From positions 212,399 to 276,398 of the forward strand of contig JAFJTR010000037.1 in assembly GCA_022559985.1 (NCBI GenBank): a stretch of 64,000 nt of DNA, written 5' to 3'. A program made the translations under genes and the position numbers. This stretch comes from Parastagonospora avenae f. sp. tritici 18332-5. Lineage: Eukaryota; Ascomycota; Dothideomycetes; Pleosporales; Phaeosphaeriaceae. Positions 11,661 through 22,946 of this stretch are shown here, piece by piece (the stretch's first letter is position 1; every line of letters begins with the position of its first letter). The notes beneath the pieces were generated by a model that was not told the origin of the DNA, did no database searches, and saw nothing but the letters and a program-made list of their open reading frames with translations.

Positions 11661-12731
11661 TCATAACGGGCCAGAGAGCTCCTTTGTCGCTATTGAGTTT
11701 GCGCCTCTAAAGTCGCCATTGAGCGTAAAGCCCGGAGCATTCGTCGAGCTCAGCACCTATTGCATCGTTAGCTATATGGCCGAACGTATCGGGTGTCTTT
11801 GGCTTACCACTTCGTGAATCTCCTTTGTTATCTTGAGGCTTAGCTGTGCAATGTCCTTCTTGACCGCATCCATAAACGCCTTGACATTCCTTTGCATCTC
11901 CTCGGGCGTGAATCCCAGTTGTCCCACGGCCATCCGGACCACACCCATTCTTTCTCTGTACTCGCTTGCACCCACCATGTTCCTCACACTAGCGCCCACA
12001 TTGGTGACGACAGTGCCCGTCTTTGCGCTCGGCATCAGGCCCTTGGGACCCAGTTGCCGGCCCAATGCAGCTTTGTTGAGCTTCTGCAGGCTATCGATAT
12101 GGCACAAGCATCGGTCGAACTCGATTATGCCCTCCTTGATCTGCGCGAAAACGTCGTCCTCGCCAACAAGCACCGCGCCTTCGGCTCGTGCCTCGGCCGC
12201 GGCTTTGGAGTCTGGGGCCGCGATGACGCAGATGCGTATGTCCGTCTTGACAGGATGCGGCAGCCGCAGGCGGTTTCGAACAGTGGGGCCGTTTTTGAGA
12301 GAGCGTAGACGCACGTGGAGCTCGTACTTGGAGGAAGACGGGTTGCGGCCTACTTCGAAGGCGCGGATGTATCTGCTCAGCGTCAGTCGCTCAGCCTTTG
12401 AGAAACAGCCACGTGTGACGCACTGCATCGCATCTACCAGCGGGAATTGCTCCGTTTTCTTGAGGTCATATTGTATGAAGGTATTCCGGCCTTTCTTGTT
12501 CTTCTTTTTGGGCGCTTTCGTTGTTGCGCATCGTATCGATTGGCATGGTAGAGAAGAGACACGGGCAGCGACCGGTCTTGATGCGCCGACCGAGAACGTT
12601 ACCAATCTGCTCAGAGGAGCAATTAAGGAACGCGGGGCTGCCATCATGTTTCTATGGCACCATGGCGTGGCCGCGCCGACATCAATTGGAAAGTTCGTCG
12701 GCGCTCGGAGGAGCCAAGATTTGCTAGCCAC
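11661..12731 (-). CDS. mrpl1: Mitochondrial large-subunit ribosomal protein uL1m (MRPL1)
   Basis: Three exons on the minus strand: 12731..12424, 12372..11808 and 11756..11661, 322 residues. The first intron (12423..12373, GTGCGT...GAGCAG) is 51 nt with no stop, so an unspliced reading inserts 17 residues (CVTRGCFSKAERLTLSR) into the otherwise normal DAMQYIRAFEVGR. The second intron (50 nt) precedes the last 31 codons (VLSSTNAPGFTLNGDF). uL1 hallmarks are LGPKGLMPSAKTGTV and the preceding LNKAALGRQ. The more likely start is MMAAPRSLIAPLSRL at 12647, which begins directly with an Arg/Ser-rich mitochondrial presequence. The protein forms the L1 stalk of the mitoribosome at the E site. Confidence 0.9.
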
Positions 12732-12950
12732 TCACGTGCCACTTTGGGGCTGCACCTACAACATTTATAGGTACAAATCCTTTGCTCATGAAAAGTCACT
12801 CGCCGCCTTTTCGTTACCAGCTTTCAACAAACCCCATAATTTTTCTTTCCGGTAGGCGGTAGGCGTGCACAACGTCGCGTCGAGGAAACCAAGACTACAT
12901 AGACCAGCAGTGTCCACCAAAACACGGCGCAGACAATCATTGCAAATGCT

Positions 12951-13937
12951 GTGGGAGCCATGGCAACACAAATGGCAATGTCTCGTGGAGCTTTCGTTTG
13001 CCCAAAGGCTGTCAGAAGCGGAATCACACTCTCTTGCTCATCTCGACAAATGAGCAGCGCCAGCCCCATATCTGCCCCACGCAATATCCAAGCCATCAAC
13101 TGGGACAATTTCGACCGCGGTGCCTGGCCAGACGATACCGGAGACATGCCTACCTACGAGGCTCTAATGCCAGCAAAGAGGCGGAAAGAGGCCCTATTGC
13201 ACAAAGCGCAACAGGAGAACCCAGGTCATAGACTTGGCACTTTTTGGGTGACCTATCATCGTGTCAGACTCGATGCGCATCGCGACGATGAGAAGCTACA
13301 TACAATCGCAGCAGAAGCTGACGCGCTAGCCTGTGTTCTGAGTACCGCCCCATTAGCCATTCGCCAAAGATTTTCGAAATACATATCCACGTCCAAAGAC
13401 TTCCACGGTGTTATCCTGGCCAGATCGAAAAGATTGCGCGTATGCCGTACGTCGCTGGGACTATTCGAACGTTTGCCTCTTTACGCCGAATCTTATGCCA
13501 GAGCTCAGCGTGACTCAAGCCACGTCAGGAATTCCGCGAAGGGAATTGCACAAGAAGCTGAACCTTCTTTCAAATATTCTGATCATCATGACGCGCACCC
13601 CGAGCTATGGGCTATCGAGCCCTTATCGTCTTCCATTAAACTCGTCATTACTGACATTAAAAGACAACTCCCTTGGCGTAGCTGGTTGAAGAAACACATT
13701 GGACACATGACCTCAGAAAAGAAGTTGGACGAGTTGAACAGCCACGCAAGATCTGTTATGCAAGTCTTCGGGGATCTCTTGGAATTACAACGCGAGCTCA
13801 AGATCCTGCAATATTACAGCATGCAGCAATGCCCTGGACGCATGCTGGGTCGACGGGTCGATATGGGGAAGAACCTGTGGAATGATTTGATAGCCGAAAT
13901 TAAACGAAGACAATCTTCAAGGCCTGATCCCAACTAA
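12951..13937 (+). CDS. Hypothetical protein, unrecognised
   Basis: An open frame of up to 328 residues; the true start may be Met 8 or Met 34 (MSSASPISAPRN). I do not recognise the family. It has no signal peptide or membrane segment and is rich in Arg, Lys, Leu and Ser, with mostly helical-looking stretches (LLELQRELKILQYYSM). A block HPELWAIEPLSSSIKLVITD resembles PPRWTIEPMQIVMTLTLRQ in the next gene downstream, which suggests the two are diverged tandem paralogues. Its start lies about 220 bp from the divergent uL1m gene. Likely lineage-restricted. Presence of a long intact frame and the shared block are the only evidence that it is a gene. Confidence 0.55.
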   Translation: MGAMATQMAMSRGAFVCPKAVRSGITLSCSSRQMSSASPISAPRNIQAINWDNFDRGAWPDDTGDMPTYEALMPAKRRKEALLHKAQQENPGHRLGTFWVTYHRVRLDAHRDDEKLHTIAAEADALACVLSTAPLAIRQRFSKYISTSKDFHGVILARSKRLRVCRTSLGLFERLPLYAESYARAQRDSSHVRNSAKGIAQEAEPSFKYSDHHDAHPELWAIEPLSSSIKLVITDIKRQLPWRSWLKKHIGHMTSEKKLDELNSHARSVMQVFGDLLELQRELKILQYYSMQQCPGRMLGRRVDMGKNLWNDLIAEIKRRQSSRPDPN

Positions 13938-14447
13938 GTCTGCAGCATTTTGGGCACTCGGCCTCAAAGCACCGTGTGCAAGAGCCATAGAACTGAATCG
14001 AACCTTTCAAAGACATGCGAACAAGACACCTTCAAGACACTGCTCCTATTTATAAACGGTCAGACAGATGGAACACCATCGAATACATACCCAGGAAGTT
14101 TTTGATAGCATTGAGTTGGCCAATACGTAGAAGTGGTTGCTTCGCTAGAGTCATAATCCTCAGCTTGTAGTGAACAACGAAACCCAATTTAACAAATCTT
14201 CTTCAACCGCAGTAGCCGTCAACAGAAATCTTCTATATGACCCTACTATGCCCATACGTTTGGCGATTTAAACGTCGCCTCGCGCGAGGCGTGCTGTCAC
14301 TGCCCAGGTGTCCGTGCACAACTAGTCCTGAATCGAGGTTCGGTCTGATCTTCCAGAGGCGTGATTTTTGTATCGGTCACTTTCATCAACACTAGGTATC
14401 GAGAACGACAAAATCATTCCAGCTCGACGCCATATCGTACTGCTACG
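13938..14447. other. Intergenic between two hypothetical genes
   Basis: About 510 bp with no recognised element: presumably the 3' end of the upstream gene and the promoter of the next. Confidence 0.5.
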
Positions 14448-15497
14448 ATGCGTGCCACGAAATTGTCACGCGGCAAACGTTTTAAGAAATTACTATCACG
14501 AGTACCCAGCAAACAACAAACACACTCCGATGGCTCGCGCATCGCCGTGCGTCCACCATTGCCATACTTCACAAATCGTCACGGCTTGTTCACGTGGTCG
14601 CATTGGGACGGAAAACTGTGGAAAAACGCTGAGCTCTTGTACTACCACAGATCCCAACTTGTCTTTAAGGCCAAGCGCACGGAAACATCATTGCGTCTCA
14701 CCCAAATTGAGTCGAGGAGCCAGCCTGCAGTGGTGAACCGGTTTTGGATTGAACACTATCGCGCGGCTCATGCCGCGAATCTGAGTATCAACCCTTTCAA
14801 TCTGCTTCACGTGGGGTCGCAGGCCGCAGAATACTTATTGCGTACCTCCCCACCAAACATCTATAAGCGCTTTTCTAAATCATTACACGCGCTCAATCTA
14901 AACAGCTTTGAGCTCTTTGCACTCATCAGAGACCTGGATAGGATACGAAGTGTTGCGGTGCTCCGAAGACAAAACCCTATCTACTTCAAGGCAGCCGTGG
15001 AAAGATATCAACGCATTGCAACTGGACACAAGGTTGCAACTGAAGACCGATTTCATGACAAGAGTGCCCGAGCGCTTCACAAACTCGCCTTTGGGCAAGG
15101 CTGGAAATCCTCATGGCCTAGTGTTCGAAAAGTACATCAGGGTCAGAAATCAAGCGATTGGCACAAGCAGCTCGTGTCTGTTTGTAATGCCTGCCCGCCA
15201 CGTTGGACGATAGAGCCCATGCAAATCGTAATGACTTTAACACTGCGTCAGCTGAGCGAGTCATATCGCGACGTATACAATATCTTAAACGTCGGCCGTC
15301 CTCGAAAGTTGCCTATTTCAGCATTCCACAAGCTGCAGATGTTGATCGATAACATTCGATATTGCTCCATGGAACTGTATGAGCTTCTGGATGAGATGGC
15401 AGCCCTACGCTATCACCGATTGGGATTGTTCTCAGATAGTTTTTCGTTGGCCGAAGTGCAGCTTGGAGAGCAGCTCTGGCGGCGCTCAGGCATATAA
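14448..15497 (+). CDS. Hypothetical protein, possible paralogue of the preceding gene
   Basis: A 349-residue frame from ATG 14448 (MRATKLSRGKRFKKLLSR); the frame is open 29 codons further up from 14361. Family not recognised. Very basic N-terminus, no signal peptide or transmembrane helix, mostly helical. Shared patterns with the 12951..13937 product are RFSK followed by an LR-rich helix, the W-(A/T)-IEP block (PPRWTIEPMQIVMTL) and a C-terminal MELYELLDEMAALRYHRL region. Same strand, same size class, adjacent. I infer an old tandem duplication but similarity is too weak to be certain by eye. Confidence 0.55.
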   Translation: MRATKLSRGKRFKKLLSRVPSKQQTHSDGSRIAVRPPLPYFTNRHGLFTWSHWDGKLWKNAELLYYHRSQLVFKAKRTETSLRLTQIESRSQPAVVNRFWIEHYRAAHAANLSINPFNLLHVGSQAAEYLLRTSPPNIYKRFSKSLHALNLNSFELFALIRDLDRIRSVAVLRRQNPIYFKAAVERYQRIATGHKVATEDRFHDKSARALHKLAFGQGWKSSWPSVRKVHQGQKSSDWHKQLVSVCNACPPRWTIEPMQIVMTLTLRQLSESYRDVYNILNVGRPRKLPISAFHKLQMLIDNIRYCSMELYELLDEMAALRYHRLGLFSDSFSLAEVQLGEQLWRRSGI

Positions 15498-15996
15498 GTC
15501 GCAGATGAAGCCAATGGAGACCAGAGAGAGGATATCAATACACTCGAGCCAAAGTCGTGACTAGGCCTTCGGATAGCCAATTTCTGGACATATCAGAAGG
15601 AGAGCCGCGACTGAGTTATGTACGTGGAGTCGATGACATGGATATGCATTGTTATGACTTGATAGAAGAAGCTCCGCAATAATATAATACAATAATTGGT
15701 TATGACAAAGCCTCTTCGCCTTAACACCCAAATTGCCCCTTCCCATCATGAATCTGTTTGTTGGGTCATTGCAGAGCAACTAAATCATCACGATAAAGCC
15801 CTCTCATTTCATGTTCGCGGGACCACTGATTGGTAAAGCACATACAATGAATTTTCAGTCTATTTTACATTGAATGATATGAAAAGGGGTTTCGATCTTG
15901 CAGGAAGCAAGTGTATGAGCAGGATTCCCTCTAATCTCAGGGTCAACATCGACTATCACGACTGACACTGACTTTCTATCGTCAACCTTTTCGGAT
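15498..15996. other. Convergent intergenic, no gene seen
   Basis: About 500 bp, AT-richer than the flanks, between the tail-to-tail hypothetical gene and the phosphate symporter. No repeat or RNA recognised. Confidence 0.5.
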
Positions 15997-17903
15997 TTAC
16001 ACACCACCACCCCAGCGAGGAGCGTTAAGAACAATACCCATCAAGCATCCAGAAATAATACCGGCGGAAGGTAAGGTGATGAACCAGCCAAAGTAGATCC
16101 AAGCAACCATGCGCCAGTTAATCGTCCTCCAGGTGCCGTTGCAGAGACCTACACCAACTGTAGCTCCGGTAATGCATTGCGTAGTCGAGACGGGTAGTGC
16201 GAGTTTGGTGGCCATGATGATTGTAATCGCAGCACCGAGCTCCATGGAGAAACCACGCGCGGGCGAGTGCAAAGTGATCTTGTTGCCAAGCGCGCGCATA
16301 ATGTTGTATCCATATGTCCAGAGACCGACAACAATACCAGCACCACCAAAAGCGAGGATCCACAGAGGAACAGGTACCTTCGTACTGATCTTCGCTGTGG
16401 ACCAGATGAAGTAAATGGTAGTGTAGGGGCCAATAGCGTTTGACACATCGTTAGCACCGTGGGCAAACGAAGTTGTCGAGGCAGTGAGGACCTGGAGGAA
16501 AGAGTAGGTGTATTCGGCACGGTTGTCGTAATGCTCGCCAGTGGCGTGAACCTTTTCAATGTCACCTGAGAGAAAGTCGCGGTGCTTTTGCTGGTCGACG
16601 ACATCCTGCTCAACACCATGGAGAGCGGCGTACTTGGCCCAGTACCAGGCGACAGCTGGGGTGTACCAAGGGCCTGGGGGAGGGCACTTCTTGGGCTTGG
16701 AGAGCTGACGATCGGTTTTGGCAACGTGTGCTGGGGAGACTGATGGAAGCGGAGTGATGTCGGAGTCGCTGCCGTCACCCTTGACATTGACGGAACTACT
16801 GGCAGCGCCTTTCTCGACGTCGTCGGGAACGGCGCGTGCTTCAGCGGCGCGTTTAGCCTCAAGCTCTTCAGCGGTCAAGTGGCCCGCGTAGAAATCGCGA
16901 ATACCGGGAACACCCTCGGGCCTGGGAGTTGGCTGTGGGCGACGTAGCAGAAGAGGACCCTTGATAACTTCCCAGCTCTTAAGTTCCCAGTCTTCCACGA
17001 TGATTTTGCGGTGGAGAAATGGAATGAAGAATGTAGCAACAATGATGGCGACACCAGCTCCGACACCGAAGGCGACACCGACAGACTGCTCGTCGGTGAG
17101 CTTGATTTTGGCCGAGCCACCTTTCCAGACAATAAGGAGGGCCAGCAAGAATGAAGTGAGGAAGACTGTTGTCATTTGTCAGCATAAGTGTAAGGTTCGA
17201 AGGCCAGAGGAGAACGGACAGTACAGCGGAACCATGATAAAGGCCTTCTTCACTGGGTTGTTGCGACGCATAACACCATGCTTGGTGATCAAGAAAATGA
17301 TGGCACCGAAACCAGCCGAAATACCAGGAGCAATACCCCAGGCAGCAAAGACCTGAGAAACACCCTTGAAGGACCAGTTGACGCCCTCTGTACCGGCCGA
17401 AGCAATACCAACACCGATCACGCCACCCATGATGGAGTGCGTGGTCGATACAGGCATAGTGAAGCGAGTGGCGATTGTGAGGTAGGTAGCGGAACCGACG
17501 ATGGCACAGGTCATGGCGAGCATGAGCACCGAGGGATCAGACTCGTAGAGCGAAGTTGAGATAACCTTGGTTCGGATGGTGTCTGTAACGCGAGACCCGA
17601 CAAGCATGGCACCCGCGAATTCCATTACAGAGGCGATGCACATGGCTTGCTTGAGGGTGAGTGAGCGGGAAGCGACCGAGGTCGCGAAGGAGTTGGCAAC
17701 ATCGTTGGCACCTGAATAGAGTCAGAGAATGTTGGACATACAGACCACAGTAAGCTGGGTAGAAGCGTGATTGTAAAGTCACGAGCAGCCGACTATGATG
17801 AAGTGATGGAGAGGGACAGCAGCTTACCGATGTTCCAGGCGTCAAGGAAAGCAAAGAGCGTGGCTATAGCAAAGATGTAATCGAACTGCGGGAGTGCTGC
17901 CAT
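15997..17903 (-). CDS. Phosphate-repressible sodium/phosphate symporter (PHO-4/Pho89, PiT family)
   Basis: Minus-strand exons 17903..17828, 17711..17220 and 17165..15997 encode 578 residues. Introns are 116 nt (GTAAGC...TTCAG) and 54 nt; the latter uses a weaker donor, T/GTCCGT, chosen because it gives VPLYFFLTSFLLALL in frame. The two PiT signature halves are present: FAFLDAWNIGANDVANSFAT near the N-terminus and SFAHGANDVSNAIGPYTTIY in the C-terminal half. About 10-12 membrane helices flank a hydrophilic central loop (residues ~250-380). The protein is a plasma-membrane high-affinity Na+/Pi symporter expressed on phosphate starvation in Neurospora and yeast. A CACGTT, one form of the Pho4-type E-box, lies at 18064..18069, about 160 bp upstream; its relevance is inference. 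Confidence 0.9.
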
Positions 17904-19685
17904 CTTGATGGATCGTGTCTTGACAACGCCCCGATAGACTTTCTACGTTGCCCGAGTGCTGGTTGACCTCTATCTGACGAGAGCTGATCGGACGCACCCT
18001 ATATACCAAATACTTTTGCTACACACCATCTTCCCGTCTTGGGAGATAATACCTCTCGACCGCCACGTTATGTCCTGGACATCCAATCACCAGTCCTGCT
18101 GCTCTCATGTGTGCTCTGATGCTCCTAACCAGGCCTACGGAAAGCCCGAGCAAATGTACATGCTCCACCTGAGAAACGACTCGTCCCCTTGGCCGCTTGG
18201 AAGTAGTGGCAAACACCAGATCCAAACAGTCGTTGGTGTGGTAGAAATCGGTGGTGACTCGAGTGGGTTCCTCCGCCGCGTCTGACGGAGGATTTGCTTG
18301 GCGATTCCGCCCTAGGCGTGCTCGGCAGAGCTTCCTTGCAACTTATGATAGTGGCTTTCGGGAACCAATGACAATTGCGCATCTGAACACGCAGCGTTCG
18401 TGATGGTCCTGAGTGGTGTCGCATTTCCTCAATTCCAGAGCGGGAAGTCCAACTCCAAGGACGACAAGAAGCTGCGCCAGACATCACAGTGCCGTGTTCC
18501 GGCTTTGCTCTTCCATTCAATAATCTCTGTATCGAAGCTGCGCCACAGTGTTTGCCCTCTATGGTGATGTTCTGCTTACAGTTTTGCAGGATTTTTGTGT
18601 AAGCAATACCTGCTAAAATTGATAGGCTGGCTCATGTCGACACCCACCTGCTTGGACGGGGATCTAATTGTCTCAACATCCAGAGAGGGAAGATTGAACA
18701 CCGTCTCTCGCATGCACCGGCTTTTTATTGACATCGTGTTTCGAGACCACAGATATCAGCAATCAGAGCCAGGAGTCGGGGAGCGATATGTCACATGGAA
18801 TGTTATCTACGCAATCATTGCTGATGACTTCTAATGGTCCGCGGCTGCTCTGACTGTTGCCGGTGGGGTTAGCAGTGTGCATAGCACGATGACTTGCGCT
18901 TCCACGACCTCTCGGGTGCTTGGCCAGCGCCTGTGTGCCTGTAAATGCCTAAGACACTGAATGCCCAAGAACTACCAGATGTGTGCACTTAGTGTCCCAG
19001 AATAGTCCTGATTCGAGTCGACAACGGAGATGATGCGACCGGAGTGCGCGAACACGACGTCCAACAAAGCGAAGCTAAAGCAGGAACAGTCAGTGAGGAT
19101 CAAAAGAGATCCCACGTGTTGGTCGAGAAGATCCACATGGTCAAGAATGAGTCGTTTTCGCATCCGCCAATTTCCAAGCAGACCTGTCCTTTCAGGCGTT
19201 CTTGGTAGATACATTATGCTGCCAAGCTACGAGACTGTGCAGGAGAAGGAGTTAGCTCCCGATCGCATACTGGAATGAATGGGTTCTTTAGTGTGCCTTG
19301 GACCACTCCGTCCATGGGTATGGGTCGGTATCTGGGGTTCAGCGCGTGTGTCGTTGGTCGTGGCATGTATTCAGCCAGAATGACGAGATGATCCATGAGG
19401 TGCTTTATTTGCCAGGCCTGCCAGGATACAGACAGTCCGTGATGATTCACGTCAAGACTACACCTTCTCGACTCTGATGAATTTGGAGGCTGAGCGTAGC
19501 AAACAAGCCATTGCCATTTCCAGGTGCCGGATCTCGGCTACGAGGTTTCGAGAACACTGCATGATACATGATAGCGCGTAAATTGGAGACGAGTGGATTT
19601 GAGGTCGGGTGGAATGAATGGGTGCTGATGATAAAGATGAGTGCGATCGGATGACAGACCAGGCCCAATCGTGCCATAGAAGCAC
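17904..19685. other. Long divergent intergenic region, phosphate symporter to MCM5
   Basis: Roughly 1.8 kb with no convincing coding sequence on either strand; open frames such as 18125..18520 lack any recognisable domain and have unlikely composition. It presumably holds the long phosphate-regulated promoter of the symporter on the left and the MCM5 promoter on the right. Confidence 0.5.
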
Positions 19686-19691
19686 ACGCGT
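19686..19691. promoter_or_regulatory. MluI cell-cycle box (ACGCGT), distal
   Basis: Perfect palindromic ACGCGT 262 bp before the MCM5 start codon. This hexamer is the MBF (Mbp1-Swi6) binding site that drives G1/S transcription of replication genes in fungi. A second copy lies nearer the gene. Confidence 0.5.
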
Positions 19692-19871
19692 GAGCGCTCG
19701 CATGGGTTCTGCCGTTTTCGACTGCGAATCTTGGAAGCCTGTCTGGTGTCGAAGATGCCTGCATATCGATGCTGGAGGCACAGACAGTGAAGAACGCGGG
19801 GCTGGGCTAAACCCAACTTGGATTTAATGATGGCACGGGCCATGTCGCGGTCGGTCGCGACTTCTGATTCT

Positions 19872-19877
19872 ACGCGT
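19872..19877. promoter_or_regulatory. MluI cell-cycle box (ACGCGT), proximal
   Basis: Perfect ACGCGT 76 bp before the MCM5 start codon; the second of two in 190 bp. Paired MCB boxes are expected for an MCM gene controlled by MBF at G1/S. Presence is seen; binding is inferred. Confidence 0.6.
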
Positions 19878-19952
19878 CGCTGCTCCCCTAATTGTCCGCA
19901 GCCCACTTCGCAGATCGACCCCTCACAAACAAACACAACATCACGATCCACG

Positions 19953-22232
19953 ATGGCCGACAGACAATCAGCATACTCTGTCAGTCTCTTCGGCAGCCAG
20001 GCAGCTGATGGAGTGCAGGATGCGACGGCCCCTTCGCGCATCCAGCAAGCGCTAGTTGACTTCATCATGGAGTTCACTCTCGATAATGTCTTCGTTTACC
20101 GGTATGCGCATTCACCACCCACTAGGCGCTGTGCATGGCCTGATGATATAACAGAGATCAAATCCGAGAAAATGTGCTTGTCAAGCAGTACTATTGCGAT
20201 ATTGACATAGCCCACCTCATTGTTTACAACGACGAACTTGCGCAGAACCTCACATCCAATCCAGCCGAAGTGATACCGCTCGTGAGTCGTTGACAAGAGC
20301 ATGATGGTCAAGTGCGTTGACTGACGTGAATAGTTCGAAGCGGCGCTCAAAAGCTGCACGCAGCGCATTGTTTACCCTTCGCAAAAGAATATCAAACTGC
20401 CTGAGCATCAGCTACTCCTTCACTCGACCGCATCCGAGCTCTCGATCCGTGACCTCACAGCCAACCAAGTCTCGCATCTCGTCCGAATACCTGGCATCAT
20501 CATTGGCGCCTCAACACTATCTTCCAAGTCCACTGCTCTTGCTATACGGTGCCGCAGTTGCCAGCATGAGGAGATGTTGCCCGTTTCGGGCGGCTTCTCG
20601 GGCATCTCTCTTCCGCGTACGTGTAGTCGGAAAAGAGGCGAAGGGGAGGGTGGAGACAAATGTCCCCTCGATCCGTACTATGTCATGCACGAACGTTGTC
20701 AATTCATCGACCAACAAGTCCTAAAGCTGCAGGAGGCACCAGACCAGGTTCCTGTTGGTGAACTTCCCCGACATATCATGATCTCAGCAGATCGCTATCT
20801 GGCCAACCGAGTGGTGCCTGGCACAAGGTGCACCATCACTGGTGTGTACTCCATCTACCAGCAAAAGGGCTCGAGGCGGCAAGGAAACGCCGCAGTGGCC
20901 ATCCGTAACCCGTACATACGCGCAGTCGGTATCCACACTGCTGTCGACCATACCACCAAGGGCAATGCGGTCTTCACTGCGGAAGAAGAACAGGAGTTCC
21001 TGGAAATGAGTCGAAGACCAGATATTTACGATGTCTTTGCTAGTTGCATCGCGCCCTCCATCTATGGGAATCAAGATATCAAGAAGGCCATTGCATGCTT
21101 ACTAATGGGCGGATCCAAGAAGATTCTTCCTGACGGGATGAAATTGCGTGGAGATATCAATGTTCTGCTTCTTGGTGATCCTGGTACCGCAAAATCTCAA
21201 TTGCTCAAGTTCGTCGAAAAGGTGTCCCCAATCGCCATCTACACCTCAGGAAAAGGTTCCTCCGCGGCTGGTCTAACAGCCTCTGTGCAGCGTGATGCCC
21301 AATCGCGAGAATTTTACCTCGAAGGCGGTGCCATGGTTCTGGCTGACGGTGGCGTTGTCTGTATCGACGAGTTTGACAAGATGAGAGACGAGGACCGTGT
21401 CGCTATCCACGAAGCCATGGAACAACAAACCATTTCTATTGCCAAGGCTGGAATCACCACTATTCTGAACTCGCGAACCTCAGTCCTGGCAGCTGCCAAT
21501 CCAATCTTTGGTCGATACGATGATATGAAAACACCTGGCGAGAACATCGACTTTCAGACTACCATTCTGTCACGTTTCGACATGATCTTCATTGTGCGAG
21601 ACGATCACAACCGCGATCGAGACGAGTCAATAGCCAAACACGTCATGGGTATTGCCATGGGCGGACATGGTATCCAGCAAGAAGTGGAAGCCGAGATCTC
21701 CATTGAAAAGATGAAGCGGTACATCACCTATTGTCGAACACGATGCGCGCCTCGGCTTGCGCCAGAAGCTGCTGAGAAACTATCCTCGCACTTTGTCAGC
21801 ATCCGGCGGCAGGTACATGCTTCGGAGATGAATGCCAACCAAAGGTCCAGTATTCCTATTACCGTTCGTCAACTAGAAGCCATCATTCGTATCACAGAAT
21901 CACTTGCGAAGCTATCGTTGTCACCTATTGCTGAGGAGCGACACGTAGATGAGGCCATTCGTCTTTTCCTTGCTTCGACCATGGACGCGGTCAATCAAGG
22001 CGGTGCTCAAGGCTCTAAGGATTTGATGGAAGAAGTTAACAAGTTGGAAGAAGAGCTGAGGCGCCGCATGGCTGTCGGATGGCAGGTCGCTCTATCCACA
22101 TTGAAGCGTGAGATGGTTGATGGAAAGGGATACTCGGAACAAGCTCTCAACCGAGCACTGCATGTCATGGCAGCGCGCGACACTATTAAGATGCGCCACG
22201 GTGGTTCTGTCGTATTCAGACAGAATGCTTGA
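19953..22232 (+). CDS. mcm5: DNA replication licensing factor MCM5 (Cdc46)
   Basis: Exons 19953..20101, 20155..20281 and 20334..22232, 724 residues, the usual MCM5 length; introns 53 and 52 nt. MCM5 rather than MCM7 is shown by [40 protein letters not shown] and [14 protein letters not shown]. The zinc finger region is CRSCQH...TCSRKR...CPLDP. The AAA+ core has Walker [14 protein letters not shown], Walker [11 protein letters not shown] and the arginine finger SRFDMIF. It is a subunit of the Mcm2-7 hexamer forming the Mcm2/5 gate of the replicative helicase. Two MluI boxes lie upstream, and a GAT microsatellite follows the stop. Confidence 0.96.
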
Positions 22233-22946
22233 TGGATGTATATGACATTGCAGACTTGGCGTTTCAGGGCTGTGCATGGTTGCGAGCATTGGACTTTGAT
22301 GATGATGATGATGATGACGATGACGTGTGGCATGTACATGAAGATATGACGAGCTACGATGTCCTGAGTTTTGCATATCGGTACCAGTAGTGGTTACATA
22401 TATAGCCAATCGTCCTCTTTATGATCAGAGCCAAATGCTACGAACATACACTTTACAGCGCTTATTTAAGTTTGGCAATCGAAATTGTAGATCGGATCTT
22501 TAGAGCATAGTGTGATGGCTCTCGACCCGAACACGAATTAAACGGAACACGATAATCATGCGCGTTCAGATGATACTATGTACAGCTTGAACGAACCTAG
22601 AGTGATGTGCATATCCCGCATATCGTATAACTCATTTCCGCAGAATCCTGTTCCATAGCCTTGTCTGTGATCAGTACGCTGGTGTGTTACGAGTGTTTTC
22701 GGGACACTCCAATAGACACCGTACAAATTAGTAATTTCTAGGCATGTACGATGGACGCTGTTACTGCGAAGTGAAAAACGTGAGTGTCAAAGTCCGACTG
22801 ATCTTTGTGAGAGAGCATGATTCGATTCTCTAAAACACCTAAGAGTTACATTGTGAAATTTTGTAGTGGGACAGGCTCCAATCAAGCCAACTGGCAACAA
22901 GTAACCACTTCCACCTGGGCAAAATCGAGTTCCACAATCGCGCCTA
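22233..22946. other. Convergent intergenic, 3' of MCM5
   Basis: About 710 bp with no gene seen. The only structured element is the GAT repeat listed separately. The minus-strand secreted-protein gene ends at 22947. Confidence 0.5.
22297..22325. repeat. GAT trinucleotide microsatellite
   Basis: An uninterrupted run of GAT units followed by two imperfect GAC/GAT units, about 70 bp after the MCM5 stop codon, within its likely 3' UTR. Expected to be length-polymorphic. Confidence 0.8.

Noticed and set aside
11833..12855. 340-codon plus-strand frame
   Set aside because: Exactly antisense to the well-conserved mitochondrial uL1 gene; its translation shows no family.
18125..18520. 131-codon frame in the long symporter-MCM5 intergenic region
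   Set aside because: No domain, poor codon use, no plausible neighbouring exons.
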